Of a DNA stretch of 38,356 bases, positions 1 through 9,349 are shown one piece after another. The notes under the pieces were generated by a model, which saw only the letters and a program-made list of their open reading frames with translations, was not told the DNA's origin and did not search any database. Source of the DNA: Micavibrio sp. UBA1664 (GTDB taxonomy: Bacteria; Pseudomonadota; Alphaproteobacteria; Micavibrionales; UBA1664); NCBI GenBank assembly GCA_002320485.1, contig DCKW01000064.1, forward strand, positions 1-38,356. The letters are read 5' to 3'. Made by a program: the position numbers and the translations under genes. Each line of letters opens with the position of its first letter. The stretch's first letter is position 1.

Positions 1-1425
1 GAGGGCGCCTATGTTTCCCGTTTGGGGCAGATCGCGTTTTTGTACCGCAGGCTTCACGAGGATTTATCAAAAGAATCCATTATCCGTTTGCTGGAGGAAT
101 CAAAAACACACGCGGCAACTAATCCTGCCGACTGGGATGACTGGAATCTCGCCAATTTGCGTGAGATCGAGTCGACCATCCGGCATCATGTCGGCGTCCC
201 TCCCGACCTGATCGAAAAGAAGGCTCGTCTGTCTTATGAGGGGCGGCATGTCCACCGTGATGTTTTAAAAAACAATGAGTGGGAACAGGGACGGACGTTT
301 CTGGAAGGCATGGTGGAATTGCATCAGCGCATAGCGGATTACAAACAGCTGGAGGATAACACCCATCCCGAGGCACGCTATCAATCGTTGTTGCGCGAAT
401 ATATGCCCGGGGCGAGAATCGAGCAAATGGATCACCTGTTTTCCGGTTATAAACGCGAGATTGATAAATTATACCCGCAAATCATGGCCGCGCAAAATTC
501 ACGAGGTCAGCCCTATGACATGGAAGGGGTATTCAGCGGCAAGTCACAAATGTGGCTGAACCGGTCATTATTGAAAATGATCGGCTTTGATTTTGAACGC
601 GGCGGCTTGTACGAAACGGGTCACAATCCCGTCGAGGGAGGGACGCCTGATGATACACGACTGGTTATTAAAACGGCCAAAATCGGTACGTTTCTGGATT
701 CCATGAAATCGGCCCTGCATGAAGGGGGACACGGACTTTACATTCAGGGATTGCCGCGGAAGCAATGGCGTTATCAACCGGTTGGTCAGGATCTGGGCGC
801 TTTAATTCATGAGTCTCAGGCTTTGTTAATTGAAATGATTTTAGGCCGCAAAAAAGAATTTTTTGACTTTCTGGCGCCGCGCGCAGAAGGTGTCTTTCAG
901 CGGTTCAGTGACCCGACAATGACCGCGGATAATTTGTGGCGTTTGAAAAACCGTGTGGGCAAATCGATAGACCGCAAATCCGCAGACGAGGTCACCTATT
1001 TCCTGCATATCCATATGCGTACCGAAATTGAACGCAAGCTTATCAGCGGAGATCTTAAAGTTTCTGATCTTCCTGATGCGTGGGCTCATTACTCCAAGGA
1101 GTTATTCGGGACAAAACCGAGGACAAATGCGGAGGGATGTTTGCAAGATGTCCATTGGTTTGTCGGTAAATTTGGATATTTCCCGTCATATGCACTCGGT
1201 CATATGCTTGCCGCCCAACTGTATGAGGCGCTGTTACGCGATATTCCCACTATCCCGTCCATGTTACGCGAAGGCGAATACGGTGATATTCATATCTGGC
1301 TTAATCACAAGATTTACCAGAAAGGCCGCCTCCAAAATACCGATACACTGATCGAATCCATCACGGGCGAACCGCTCTCTTATGCCGCCCTCGTAAGGCA
1401 TATCCGCAATCGCTATTTAAACTAA
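1..1425 (+). CDS. M32 family metallocarboxypeptidase (carboxypeptidase Taq), 5' truncated
   Basis: Zinc carboxypeptidase of the M32 (Taq/Pfu) family, expected to trim C-terminal residues from peptides in the cytoplasm. The reading frame is open from base 1, so the true start lies outside the window; a TTG at 22 is only an internal codon. The zinc site HEGGH is at bases 718-732 (residue 240 of the 474 visible). It is followed by the family motif G-x-D-L-G-A-L-I-H-E-S-Q, whose IHESQ supplies the next conserved glutamate. Family members are about 490-510 residues, so roughly 25-35 N-terminal residues are missing. The C-terminus is complete (TAA at 1423-1425). The gene is separated by 57 bases from the mlaE-like gene, so co-transcription is possible but not shown. 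Confidence 0.93.
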   Translation, partial: EGAYVSRLGQIAFLYRRLHEDLSKESIIRLLEESKTHAATNPADWDDWNLANLREIESTIRHHVGVPPDLIEKKARLSYEGRHVHRDVLKNNEWEQGRTFLEGMVELHQRIADYKQLEDNTHPEARYQSLLREYMPGARIEQMDHLFSGYKREIDKLYPQIMAAQNSRGQPYDMEGVFSGKSQMWLNRSLLKMIGFDFERGGLYETGHNPVEGGTPDDTRLVIKTAKIGTFLDSMKSALHEGGHGLYIQGLPRKQWRYQPVGQDLGALIHESQALLIEMILGRKKEFFDFLAPRAEGVFQRFSDPTMTADNLWRLKNRVGKSIDRKSADEVTYFLHIHMRTEIERKLISGDLKVSDLPDAWAHYSKELFGTKPRTNAEGCLQDVHWFVGKFGYFPSYALGHMLAAQLYEALLRDIPTIPSMLREGEYGDIHIWLNHKIYQKGRLQNTDTLIESITGEPLSYAALVRHIRNRYLN

Positions 1426-1482
1426 AACCATCAAATATAGATTCCGTTTGTTTCTCCCCCCAAAATCCCCTATAAAAATCAG

Positions 1483-2286
1483 ATGAATATGAAACTCAAT
1501 CCGCTTATCTGGACTCAAGGCCTTTGCCAGACAATTGGCGCAATGGTGCTCAATGTTTTTTCCCTAGTGGGCGTTTTGAGCATTTTTGTTTTTGACACAA
1601 TCCGTCACACCTTTACCCCGCCATGGTATCCGTCCAAGTTGTTAGCCCAATTTATAAGTATCGGGTTTTATTCTTTGGCTGTGATCGGCATGACGGCATT
1701 GTTTTCGGGCATGGTGATTGCCCTTCAATCCTACACCGGATTTTCCAGATTTAACGCCGAGGGTGCGGTTGCCAATGTGGTGGTGTTGACCATTACCCGA
1801 GAGCTTGCGCCTGTTTTGGCAGGATTAATGCTGGCCGCCCGTGTCGGCGCATCAATCGCGGCGGAAATAGGCACAATGCGTGTAACGGAACAAATTGACG
1901 CCCTTCGTACCCTTAATGTGAATCCGATGAAATATCTGGTCGTTCCCCGTGTTCTGGCCGGGCTAATCATGCTGCCCATTCTTGTATTTATTGCCGATAT
2001 TATCGGCGTTCTCGGCGGATGGCTTGTCGGTGTTTACGTCCTTGATTTTTCCTCCGCAGGGTATTTGCGTCAAACACTCGATTTCGTCACATTTAACGAT
2101 GTTTCTTCAGGTCTTATCAAGGCCGCCGTGTTCGGTTTGATCGTCACAATTATGGGATGTTATAACGGTTATAACTCAGGCCGTGGCGCGCAAGGTGTAG
2201 GACGCGCTACGACCAACGCCGTGGTTTCCAGTGCTATTCTGATCCTGATTTTCAATTATATTCTCACACAGGTGTTATTTGCATGA
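1483..2286 (+). CDS. mlaE: MlaE-type ABC transporter permease
   Basis: Inner-membrane permease of the MlaE (DUF140) family, which with MlaF and usually MlaD moves phospholipids between inner and outer membranes. The 267-residue protein has several hydrophobic helices and the family's signature central region, T-R-E-L-A-P-V-L followed by A-A-R-V-G-A-S-I-A-A-E-I-G-T-M and then E-Q-I-D-A-L. The length is normal for the family. I see no clear Shine-Dalgarno before the ATG at 1483; a second in-frame ATG at 1489 is equally possible. The stop codon overlaps the start of mlaF by four bases (ATGA), indicating translational coupling. No mlaD, mlaC or mlaB follows, unlike the E. coli operon. Confidence 0.93.
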   Translation: MNMKLNPLIWTQGLCQTIGAMVLNVFSLVGVLSIFVFDTIRHTFTPPWYPSKLLAQFISIGFYSLAVIGMTALFSGMVIALQSYTGFSRFNAEGAVANVVVLTITRELAPVLAGLMLAARVGASIAAEIGTMRVTEQIDALRTLNVNPMKYLVVPRVLAGLIMLPILVFIADIIGVLGGWLVGVYVLDFSSAGYLRQTLDFVTFNDVSSGLIKAAVFGLIVTIMGCYNGYNSGRGAQGVGRATTNAVVSSAILILIFNYILTQVLFA

Positions 2287-3059
2287 GCGATTATAAAATT
2301 GAAATGACAAATGTGTGTAAAACCTTTGGCACAAAGCATGTGTTGGACGGCGTTGACCTGAAAGTGCAAAGAGGCACATCGATGGTCCTGCTCGGCGGAT
2401 CGGGAAGCGGAAAGTCAGTGACCCTGAAATGCATTCTCGGCCTGATGCAACCCGACAGCGGCTCTATTAAAATTGACGGGCAGGAAATTACCGGACTGAA
2501 TGAAAAACAGCGCGATGAACAAATGACGAAATTCGGAATGCTGTTTCAGGGCGGTGCTTTGTTTGACTCCATTCCAGTCTGGGAAAATGTTGCCTTCGGT
2601 CTGATCCACTCCGAAAATATGGATAAAGAGGACGCCCGTATCATCGCCATTGAAAAGTTGAAGGCGGTAGGCTTGGGCGCAAAGGTGGCAGACCTGTATC
2701 CCGCCGAATTATCAGGCGGAATGCAAAAACGCGTCTCTCTTGCCCGTGCTATTGCTACAAACCCTGAGATTATCTTTTTCGACGAGCCGACAACGGGTCT
2801 TGACCCGATTATGGCGGATGTAATCAATGACCTGATTGTACAATGTGTCAAAGACCTTGGGGCGACTGCACTGACCATTACCCATGACATGGCATCGGCA
2901 AGAAAAATTGCCGATCATGTTTCCATGATATATGAAGGAAAAATCATCTGGAGCGATACAATCGCTAAACTGGATAATTCCGAAAATCCTTATGTTGACC
3001 AATTCATTCACGGGCGTGCGTATGGCCCAATTACAAAGCATGCGAATATGGCGGGATAG
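2283..3059 (+). CDS. mlaF: MlaF-type ABC transporter ATP-binding protein
   Basis: Cytoplasmic ATPase that drives the MlaE permease. All ABC motifs are present: Walker A GGSGSGKS (residues 38-45), Q-loop in LFQGGALFDS (87-96), signature LSGGMQKR (143-150), Walker B IIFFDEP (163-169) and switch histidine in THD (200-202). The Q-loop sequence and the short C-terminal tail are typical of the MlaF subfamily, not of LptB or amino-acid transporters. Length is 258 residues, normal. The gene overlaps mlaE by four bases, so the two are co-translated. The substrate-binding MCE protein MlaD would have to be encoded elsewhere. Confidence 0.93.
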   Translation: MSDYKIEMTNVCKTFGTKHVLDGVDLKVQRGTSMVLLGGSGSGKSVTLKCILGLMQPDSGSIKIDGQEITGLNEKQRDEQMTKFGMLFQGGALFDSIPVWENVAFGLIHSENMDKEDARIIAIEKLKAVGLGAKVADLYPAELSGGMQKRVSLARAIATNPEIIFFDEPTTGLDPIMADVINDLIVQCVKDLGATALTITHDMASARKIADHVSMIYEGKIIWSDTIAKLDNSENPYVDQFIHGRAYGPITKHANMAG

Positions 3060-3108
3060 GGCGATAACAGGGCTTTCTTTTACTGTCAAAAGGCATTAGA
3101 TTAAGGTC

Positions 3109-5631
3109 ATGAAATTCATCGGCTATGCCTTATTAACACTTGTCTCTTTGGGAATATTGGGTGCAATCGTTGCCATAGGCGGCTTTGCATGGATGTTAAA
3201 CCATTACGGCAGTGATATTCCCGATTATAAATCCCTGAAAACATATGAACCCGATGTGGTGACCCGTGTTTACACCGGTGACGGGCGGTTGATGGCCGAA
3301 TTTGCCACCGAAAAACGTGTCTTTGTCCCTATCAATGTTATCCCCGACCGCGTTAAGCAGGCCTTTATTTCAGCGGAAGATAAAAACTTTTATACGCATC
3401 AGGGATTGGACTATATCGGGATTGCCGTGGCAATACTGGATCAGGTAAGACATCCTGACAGCCAGCTTCGCGGCGCATCCACCATTACCCAACAGGTAGC
3501 TAAGAACTTCCTGCTTAGCAACGAACGGTCTTACGAAAGAAAGTTAAAGGAAGCCATTCTTGCCATTCGTATGGATCGGGCTATGACAAAAGATCGTTTA
3601 TTGGAACTGTATTTGAATGAAATTTATCTGGGTGTCGGCACATATGGCGTTGCCGCCGCCGCACAGGAATATTTCAACAAATCGCTGGATGATTTGACAA
3701 TTGAGGAGGCCGCCTATCTTGCGGCGTTACCTAAAGCCCCGAATAATTATCATCCCGTCCGACGGAAAGAGCGCGCTCTGTCACGCCGGAACTGGGTTAT
3801 CGGCAGAATGCACGAGGATGGATATATCAGTCGGGAGGCCGAAAAAGCCGCGCTGGCAACCGATTTAAAAGTGACACTGACCGATAGTCAGGAATCGGTT
3901 CGTGCCCCTTATTTTGCGGAAGAAATCAGACGCTCCCTTCAAAAAGAGTTTGGAAATGACGGATTGTATAAGCAAGGGCTTCTGGTCAAATCCTCGATCA
4001 ATCCTGAAATGCAAAAAATTGCAGTCAAGGCCCTGCAAGACGGATTGATGGCTTATGATTTGCGTCACGGTTACCGCGGTCCCGTGGCAACCCTCGATAC
4101 TCTGGATAATTGGGAGGAAAAATTAGCAGAAATTCCCGTTCAACAAGGCATGCTGGATAGCTGGCAACTGGCGATTCTCCTTGATGGCAAATCGATCGGT
4201 TTTGCAAATGGTGAAAAAGGGACATTGAGTGACGGCGGCCTTGAATGGGGCGGAAATAAAATCAAAAAAGGCTCGATCATTATGGTCGAAAAAGACGGCG
4301 ATATTTATCGCATGCGCCAGGTTCCAAAAGTGCAAGGCGCCATCGTGATTATGGACCCGCATACCGGACGCGTGTTGGCTGTTCAAGGCGGATGGGATTA
4401 CCAACGCAGCGAATTTAACCGTGCAACACAGGCGCAACGCCAGCCCGGTTCATCGTTTAAACCCTTTATTTACCTGACCGCACTTGAGACAGGAATGACT
4501 CCTGCAACCATCGTTATGGATTCTCCTGCGACATTTTCACAAGGTCGCGGCATGCCTAACTGGAGGCCTAAAAACTATTCCGATGATTTTTACGGCCCGA
4601 CCACATTGCGTGTCGGTATCGAAAAATCCCGCAATGTCATGACAGTTCGATTGGCCGATAAGGTTGGTATGGAAGCGGTGGCGGAAACGGCAAAAGAGTT
4701 CGGTATTTACGACCATATGCAAACCAATCTGGCTTCTGCTTTGGGGTCAAATGAAACCACTTTGATACGAATGGTTACCGCCTACGGTATGCTGGTGAAC
4801 GGCGGCAAAAAAATCGAACCAAGCTTTGTCGACCGAATTCAGGACCGTTACGGAAAAACAGTTTTCAAACGCGACCATCGCGAGTGCCCGACATGTGGCC
4901 CGAAAATCAAATGGCAAGATGATATGCCCGTCCCCTCTGTTGAGGATGTGCGACAACAGGTCACGACACCCCAGCGCGCCTATCAAATGGTATCGATTCT
5001 GGAAGGGGCCATTCAACGCGGAACAGGCGTCCGCTTGAAAGATATAGGGTTTCCTGTGGCCGGAAAAACCGGAACTACCAATGATTCCAAGGATGCATGG
5101 TTTCTTGGTTTTACACCCGACCTTGTCTTTGGCGCTTATGTCGGCTTCGACCAACCTCAACAGTTGGGACGCAAGGAAACAGGCTCTAGCGTAGCCATTC
5201 CGATCATCCAGCAATTTTTGGAAGAAGCCTATAAGGGCGATATGATTGAGCCGTTGCCTTTTCGTGTGCCGTCGGGTATCAGCCTGATTCAAGTGAATGC
5301 CAAATCAGGCCGCCGTGCACAAGCGGGTGACAGCAATCTGATATGGGAAGCCTTTATGAGTGGCGAAAGCCCCGAATCGCAACAGACCGTTTATGGGGGT
5401 GATACGATCATTATGCGCGACAATGCTTATACCTATGATGATATGTATAACACATCGCCAAATGGACAGACATACTCGGACAATCCCCTTTACGGTGATT
5501 ATGATACGGAAGCCGCACCGCAACCGCAGACACAATCACCTTACGGGAATAGACAACCGCAACAGCGCGCACCGTCGTCCCGCACGCCGTCTTCTGATCC
5601 CGTTTTGCAAGGAACGGGCGGCATATATTAA
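3109..5631 (+). CDS. mrcA: Penicillin-binding protein 1A (bifunctional transglycosylase/transpeptidase)
   Basis: Class A penicillin-binding protein that polymerises and cross-links peptidoglycan at the inner membrane, facing the periplasm. Residues 5-29 form one membrane anchor. The GT51 glycosyltransferase domain follows, with catalytic Glu90 in SAEDKNF, the R-G-A-S-T-I-T-Q-Q motif (121-129) and E-L-Y-L-N-E-I-Y-L-G (166-175). The transpeptidase domain has nucleophile Ser448 in SSFK (448-451), SRN (507-509) and KTGT (653-656). An OB-like segment lies between the two domains. The last 80 or so residues are rich in Gln, Pro, Ser and Tyr and are probably disordered. A CPTC pair (593-596) lies in an insert before the last motif. 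An AAGG ribosome site lies just upstream of the ATG. Confidence 0.95.
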   Translation: MKFIGYALLTLVSLGILGAIVAIGGFAWMLNHYGSDIPDYKSLKTYEPDVVTRVYTGDGRLMAEFATEKRVFVPINVIPDRVKQAFISAEDKNFYTHQGLDYIGIAVAILDQVRHPDSQLRGASTITQQVAKNFLLSNERSYERKLKEAILAIRMDRAMTKDRLLELYLNEIYLGVGTYGVAAAAQEYFNKSLDDLTIEEAAYLAALPKAPNNYHPVRRKERALSRRNWVIGRMHEDGYISREAEKAALATDLKVTLTDSQESVRAPYFAEEIRRSLQKEFGNDGLYKQGLLVKSSINPEMQKIAVKALQDGLMAYDLRHGYRGPVATLDTLDNWEEKLAEIPVQQGMLDSWQLAILLDGKSIGFANGEKGTLSDGGLEWGGNKIKKGSIIMVEKDGDIYRMRQVPKVQGAIVIMDPHTGRVLAVQGGWDYQRSEFNRATQAQRQPGSSFKPFIYLTALETGMTPATIVMDSPATFSQGRGMPNWRPKNYSDDFYGPTTLRVGIEKSRNVMTVRLADKVGMEAVAETAKEFGIYDHMQTNLASALGSNETTLIRMVTAYGMLVNGGKKIEPSFVDRIQDRYGKTVFKRDHRECPTCGPKIKWQDDMPVPSVEDVRQQVTTPQRAYQMVSILEGAIQRGTGVRLKDIGFPVAGKTGTTNDSKDAWFLGFTPDLVFGAYVGFDQPQQLGRKETGSSVAIPIIQQFLEEAYKGDMIEPLPFRVPSGISLIQVNAKSGRRAQAGDSNLIWEAFMSGESPESQQTVYGGDTIIMRDNAYTYDDMYNTSPNGQTYSDNPLYGDYDTEAAPQPQTQSPYGNRQPQQRAPSSRTPSSDPVLQGTGGIY

Positions 5632-5636
5632 AATGT

Positions 5637-6188
5637 TCAGGAAGGGCGTTGCCGTTTCAAATACAGGTAAAAAGCCCCTGTTCCGCCATGTTTGCGATGC
5701 GCCTGCACGGATTTAAGGACCATATTGTTTATTGGATCAAGCGCAATCCATTGCGGTAAACGGGATTTTAAAACACCCTCCCCGTCCGACCGACTCCCCT
5801 TCCCCGTAATAACCAAAACACAGCGTTTTTGCTGGGAAAAGGCACGGGTTACAAACCCGTTTAATGCGCTATGTGCTTGCTCCTGCGTCATGCCGTGCAT
5901 ATCAAGAACGGCCTCGATCGCCATTTTACCTTTACGCAACCTATCATCCGTTCGTCTGTCGAGTTGTTTAGATAAAGGTTTTTGAGGACTGGAGGTAGCA
6001 TGCTTATCTCTTCCCACGGAAATAGAACTCGTATCTACCAATGGTTTATCAAATGTACTCGGACTTTTCCCAATATCGCTTGTTTCAGGTTTTATCACAT
6101 TACGTGGATGGATCGGGGAAATGGTTTTTTTGACCATGTCCCATAATGATAACTCATGATGATCGGGGGAGCGTCCTTTGTTTGACAT
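5637..6188 (-). CDS. Smr-domain protein
   Basis: A 183-residue protein with a C-terminal Smr (small MutS-related) domain, a fold often associated with nuclease activity on nucleic acids. The domain starts near residue 90 and shows the family motifs LDMHGMT (95-101) and T-G-K-G-S (128-132), followed by G-V-L-K and a C-terminal strand ending in F-Y-L-Y-L-K-R. The N-terminal 85 residues are polar and low in complexity, as is usual for alphaproteobacterial stand-alone Smr proteins. The gene converges with mrcA, five bases apart, and is divergent from the exported protein at 6242. I infer nuclease or RNA-processing activity only from the family. Confidence 0.85.
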   Translation of the reverse strand: MSNKGRSPDHHELSLWDMVKKTISPIHPRNVIKPETSDIGKSPSTFDKPLVDTSSISVGRDKHATSSPQKPLSKQLDRRTDDRLRKGKMAIEAVLDMHGMTQEQAHSALNGFVTRAFSQQKRCVLVITGKGSRSDGEGVLKSRLPQWIALDPINNMVLKSVQAHRKHGGTGAFYLYLKRQRPS

Positions 6189-6241
6189 TTTCTAAAATTA
6201 AAGTAATCTGTTTTTAATATTAATTTTTATATGTATCACGT

Positions 6242-7048
6242 ATGACCCTTCATTTAAAACTTCCTTTTTTTCTTGTTTTATCACAACTTGTAATTGCCTC
6301 TATCATGCCGGCATCGGCGCAGATTACGGATACGGTTGATACTGCCGATACAGCCTCTTTACCTCCTGTTGTAAACACCGGTCCTGTGGATGAAAGCGCG
6401 ATACCCACGGGTGTTGTCATTATGCCTAGAACGCACCCTGAAAAAATCGTTTTTTCCCAGTTTAAGCTGAGTAAGGATGTTCCGGATTTTGAAGCCTTTG
6501 CCGCCAACAGTCCGTTCGTCGAAAAAGCCGAGGAAATAGACAAGACGGCAATGATGTTGTCGGAGTATAATCGCCTGAGCAATCGTTTTAATCTTTATGA
6601 TGAAAATCAGGATATTGTGGTTCACACACAATTAAAGGTGGATCAGTACAGCAGTATGAATAATCTACTGGTTTTTGACGAACTGGATGAAAAGACATTT
6701 TTCCGTTTCAGCATGTATGGATATAATGTCGGGATCGTTCCTGAAAATGTCCAGCAATTTAATCAAATCCGTATCTCGCCATCCCGCGCAACAGAAATGT
6801 TTCGAGAGTTGAGCGGTAACCAATACGTAACGGCTGAATTCGTATTAAAGCCGATTTATGCTGATAAAAAAGAACCGTTTACAATGAACGGTAATGATTT
6901 CTGGCTGATGTTTGCACGCATCGGTGAGGTCAGATTATGGACGAACGGCAGTCGCAATGCAAAGCTTGTATGGTTCTACCATGCCCCGTGGTATACCCCG
7001 TCGGCACAACAGGGTCTTGATAATTTGTTTTCCCAACAAAGGAATTAA
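6242..7048 (+). CDS. Exported protein of unknown function
   Basis: I do not recognise this 268-residue protein. It starts with a classical signal peptide: two basic-neutral residues, a hydrophobic core from about residue 7 to 21 and a likely cleavage after ASA (residues 24-26). The mature part has a Thr/Asp-rich linker, then a mixed alpha/beta region with many aromatic residues toward the end (W-F-Y-H-A-P-W-Y near residue 245). No cysteine pairs and no second membrane helix are visible, so it is probably a soluble periplasmic or outer-membrane-associated protein. Its TAA stop overlaps the next ATG by one base (TAATG), which couples it to the following unknown gene. No obvious Shine-Dalgarno precedes the ATG. 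Confidence 0.8.
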   Translation: MTLHLKLPFFLVLSQLVIASIMPASAQITDTVDTADTASLPPVVNTGPVDESAIPTGVVIMPRTHPEKIVFSQFKLSKDVPDFEAFAANSPFVEKAEEIDKTAMMLSEYNRLSNRFNLYDENQDIVVHTQLKVDQYSSMNNLLVFDELDEKTFFRFSMYGYNVGIVPENVQQFNQIRISPSRATEMFRELSGNQYVTAEFVLKPIYADKKEPFTMNGNDFWLMFARIGEVRLWTNGSRNAKLVWFYHAPWYTPSAQQGLDNLFSQQRN

Positions 7049-7521
7049 TGGACCGGATAGAGCGTATCAGGCAATCCTTCATTCCCAAACGTGTGGAAGA
7101 AAGCGACACACACGATCCGATACGCCGTCATGACCCCGATTATCATAAGCATAAAGACAAACATGCCGATCATACAAAGTCCCAGGAAGAGGATATGACC
7201 GATATCTCGGTCGAGTCTTTGATAACCTATCTCCATGGGTTGAAACGTGATGACACAAATAATCCGGATACACTGCCAAAATCTACTGATCCTTCTATGA
7301 AAAAGGCTATTTCCGCCTATACGCATGATGAGCAAAAATCACGGCAACGTTATACTTACCTTGATGACCAAAGCCAAATCGTCGACCCTGAACGCATTGA
7401 TAAAATGATACAATCCTTACAAGCCCTGCTGGATAGCGGAACTGACCACATCACCCTAATTCCCGAGAAAGGCTTTCTGGACTCTATTGAAAAGACAGTG
7501 GAAAAATATAGCGGCTTATGA
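7048..7521 (+). CDS. Small charged protein of unknown function
   Basis: I do not recognise this 157-residue protein. It has no signal peptide or membrane helix and looks cytoplasmic. Residues 20-50 are strikingly rich in His, Asp, Lys and Arg, a composition that could bind metal or be disordered. The C-terminal half (about 110-157) looks helical and more conserved in style. The start overlaps the previous stop (TAATG) and an AAGGA ribosome site (7039-7043) lies close upstream, so it is co-translated with the exported protein. cysS begins 13 bases after its stop, so the three genes probably share a transcript. Confidence 0.75.
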   Translation: MDRIERIRQSFIPKRVEESDTHDPIRRHDPDYHKHKDKHADHTKSQEEDMTDISVESLITYLHGLKRDDTNNPDTLPKSTDPSMKKAISAYTHDEQKSRQRYTYLDDQSQIVDPERIDKMIQSLQALLDSGTDHITLIPEKGFLDSIEKTVEKYSGL

Positions 7522-7534
7522 TTAAGTATCTGTT

Positions 7535-8893
7535 ATGTCCAAGCTTATTCTTCAAAATTCACTGACCCGCGCCAAAGAAATTTTCATACCTGCTGATCCG
7601 ACCCACCAGCAAGTTAAAATGTATGTCTGTGGACCCACCGTTTATAATTACGCCCATATCGGTAATGCGCGCGCCGCCGTCGTTTTTGATATGTTGCGCC
7701 GTGTTTTGCAACACCTCTATCCGAAGGTTACGCATGTCGCAAATATTACTGATATTGACGACAAAATTATCGAGGCCGCGAATAAGCAGGGCGTTCCTAT
7801 TGCCGACATTACCGAGAAATACGCCGCCATTTACAATGCCGATATGGGATCGCTTGGTGTGCTAACGCCGACTATCCAGCCAAAGGCCACCGATCATGTC
7901 GAGGGTATGATTGCCATGATCAACGACCTGATTGACAAGGGCCATGCCTATGAAAAGGAAGGGCACGTTCTGTTTTACGTCCCGTCCTATCCTGAATATG
8001 GTGTTTTATCAGGCCGCAACCGTGACGAACAAATTGCAGGTGCACGCGTAGAGATTGCGCCATATAAAAAAGATCCGGCCGATTTCGTATTGTGGAAGCC
8101 GTCGGGCAAATCTCAACCCGGATGGGACAGTCCTTGGGGATATGGGCGCCCGGGGTGGCATATCGAATGCTCGGTTATGGCCCGCCAATATCTGGGCGAT
8201 GTTTTCGATATTCACGGGGGCGGCCTCGACCTGACTTTCCCGCATCACGAAAACGAAATCGCACAAAGTTGTTGTGCAACCGGCTGTGACAAATTTGCAA
8301 ACATGTGGATTCATAACGGTTTTGTGACGGTCGAAGGCGAAAAAATGTCAAAATCGCTCGGGAATGTCATCCTTGTTCATGACATGATAGAAGATGGAAT
8401 CCCCGGCGAGGCTATCCGTTTGGCCCTTTTATCCACACACTATCGCCAGCCCTTTGACTGGACCGAAAAAGGGCTGCAGCAGGCCGTTAAAACGTTGGAT
8501 AAATGGTATGATTGCCTGCCGCACGATGAAGAAAATAATGGCATGGGAGAAACGCAAATTGATGATGAATTTTTATCAGCCCTTTGTGACGATCTGAACA
8601 CGCCACTGGCCATATCGATTCTTCATAAACTGGCCAAAAACGACCCTGCAAAATTGAGAGCCGCGGCCAATATACTCGGTTTTTTACAGACCCCTGCCGA
8701 CAGTTGGCGTGCTTTACGCAAAAAAACGCATCACACAATCAATGATGCCGATATTGATGTGCTGGTCTCCAAACGCAATCAGGCCCGCGCGGATAAAAAC
8801 TTCGCCGAAGCCGACCACATTCGCGACCATCTCGCCTCTTTGGGTGTCGTTATTAAAGATGGCCCTGATGGCACATCTTGGACTTATGAATAA
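7535..8893 (+). CDS. cysS: Cysteinyl-tRNA synthetase
   Basis: Class I aminoacyl-tRNA synthetase that charges tRNA-Cys. The HIGH motif appears as HIGN (residues 41-44) and the KMSKS loop is exact (270-274). Zinc ligands are visible: Cys32 in YVCGPT, Cys212 in HIECS and His237 with Glu241 in PHHENE. Length is 452 residues, normal for bacterial CysS. The C-terminal region with the conserved A-R-x-x-K-N-F-A-E-A-D-x-I-R-D signature is intact. It follows the two unknown genes by 13 bases and is followed by a strong hairpin terminator. Confidence 0.97.
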   Translation: MSKLILQNSLTRAKEIFIPADPTHQQVKMYVCGPTVYNYAHIGNARAAVVFDMLRRVLQHLYPKVTHVANITDIDDKIIEAANKQGVPIADITEKYAAIYNADMGSLGVLTPTIQPKATDHVEGMIAMINDLIDKGHAYEKEGHVLFYVPSYPEYGVLSGRNRDEQIAGARVEIAPYKKDPADFVLWKPSGKSQPGWDSPWGYGRPGWHIECSVMARQYLGDVFDIHGGGLDLTFPHHENEIAQSCCATGCDKFANMWIHNGFVTVEGEKMSKSLGNVILVHDMIEDGIPGEAIRLALLSTHYRQPFDWTEKGLQQAVKTLDKWYDCLPHDEENNGMGETQIDDEFLSALCDDLNTPLAISILHKLAKNDPAKLRAAANILGFLQTPADSWRALRKKTHHTINDADIDVLVSKRNQARADKNFAEADHIRDHLASLGVVIKDGPDGTSWTYE

Positions 8894-8914
8894 GCGTTAA
8901 AATAATTTTGTAAA

Positions 8915-8951
8915 AAAACATCCCCTTTGGTGAGGTCAAAGAGGATGTTTT
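8915..8951. terminator. Bidirectional intrinsic terminator
   Basis: A 15-base stem with one mismatch: AAAACATCCCCTTTG (8915-8929) pairs with CAAAGAGGATGTTTT (8937-8951) around a 7-base loop GTGAGGT. The left side is preceded by further A residues (8912-8914), so the minus-strand transcript ends in a run of seven U residues and the plus-strand transcript in four. It sits 21 bases after cysS and 95 bases after the minus-strand gene at 9047, so it can serve both convergent units. Confidence 0.85.
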
Positions 8952-9046
8952 CATACGATAGTTTTTTAAGAGTGTAATCAGCCGTCGCAAACGTCCGATT
9001 TTGTATTATGTGCCTATAATTTGCGGTAAGGGGGCAACCACATCTT

Positions 9047-9349
9047 TCAGACACATAAATTCTTGTTTACACCACTTTGCGTGGTTTTTTGTGGTGCGGT
9101 GGCAAGCACGGCCCCTAGATAAAGACCCAGCGCTGCAGCCGCAGCCTGCTTCTCATTGAAATTTGTTTCATATTTTACCTCAGTGGTTGGCGGACAATAA
9201 AGCGGTTTGGAGATAGGCGCGGGATAGGCCTGATATGCACCTAGTAAAGTTTCATTTGGTGTTGCGTTTACATTTTGACTGGACGGCATCATTGCCGCCG
9301 TGATTACAATTGCACCCAGAAAATAACGGTGAAATGACTTCTTACCCAT
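9047..9349 (-). CDS. Small exported protein of unknown function
   Basis: I do not recognise this 100-residue protein. The N-terminus reads as a signal peptide: basic start, hydrophobic stretch at residues 9-21 and a plausible cleavage after VNA (residue 29). The mature part is Pro/Tyr-rich, followed by an Ala/Leu-rich helix (about residues 69-86) that could be a membrane-associated segment, and it has two cysteines. A GAGGG ribosome site lies nine to ten bases before the ATG and a terminator lies downstream, both favouring a real gene. It could equally be a lineage-specific orphan. Confidence 0.6.
   Translation of the reverse strand: MGKKSFHRYFLGAIVITAAMMPSSQNVNATPNETLLGAYQAYPAPISKPLYCPPTTEVKYETNFNEKQAAAAALGLYLGAVLATAPQKTTQSGVNKNLCV

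Noticed and set aside
4747..5292. 181-codon minus-strand frame opposite mrcA
   Set aside because: It is antisense to the conserved transpeptidase domain, shows no recognisable motif and has no ribosome site; it is a shadow of a well-supported gene.
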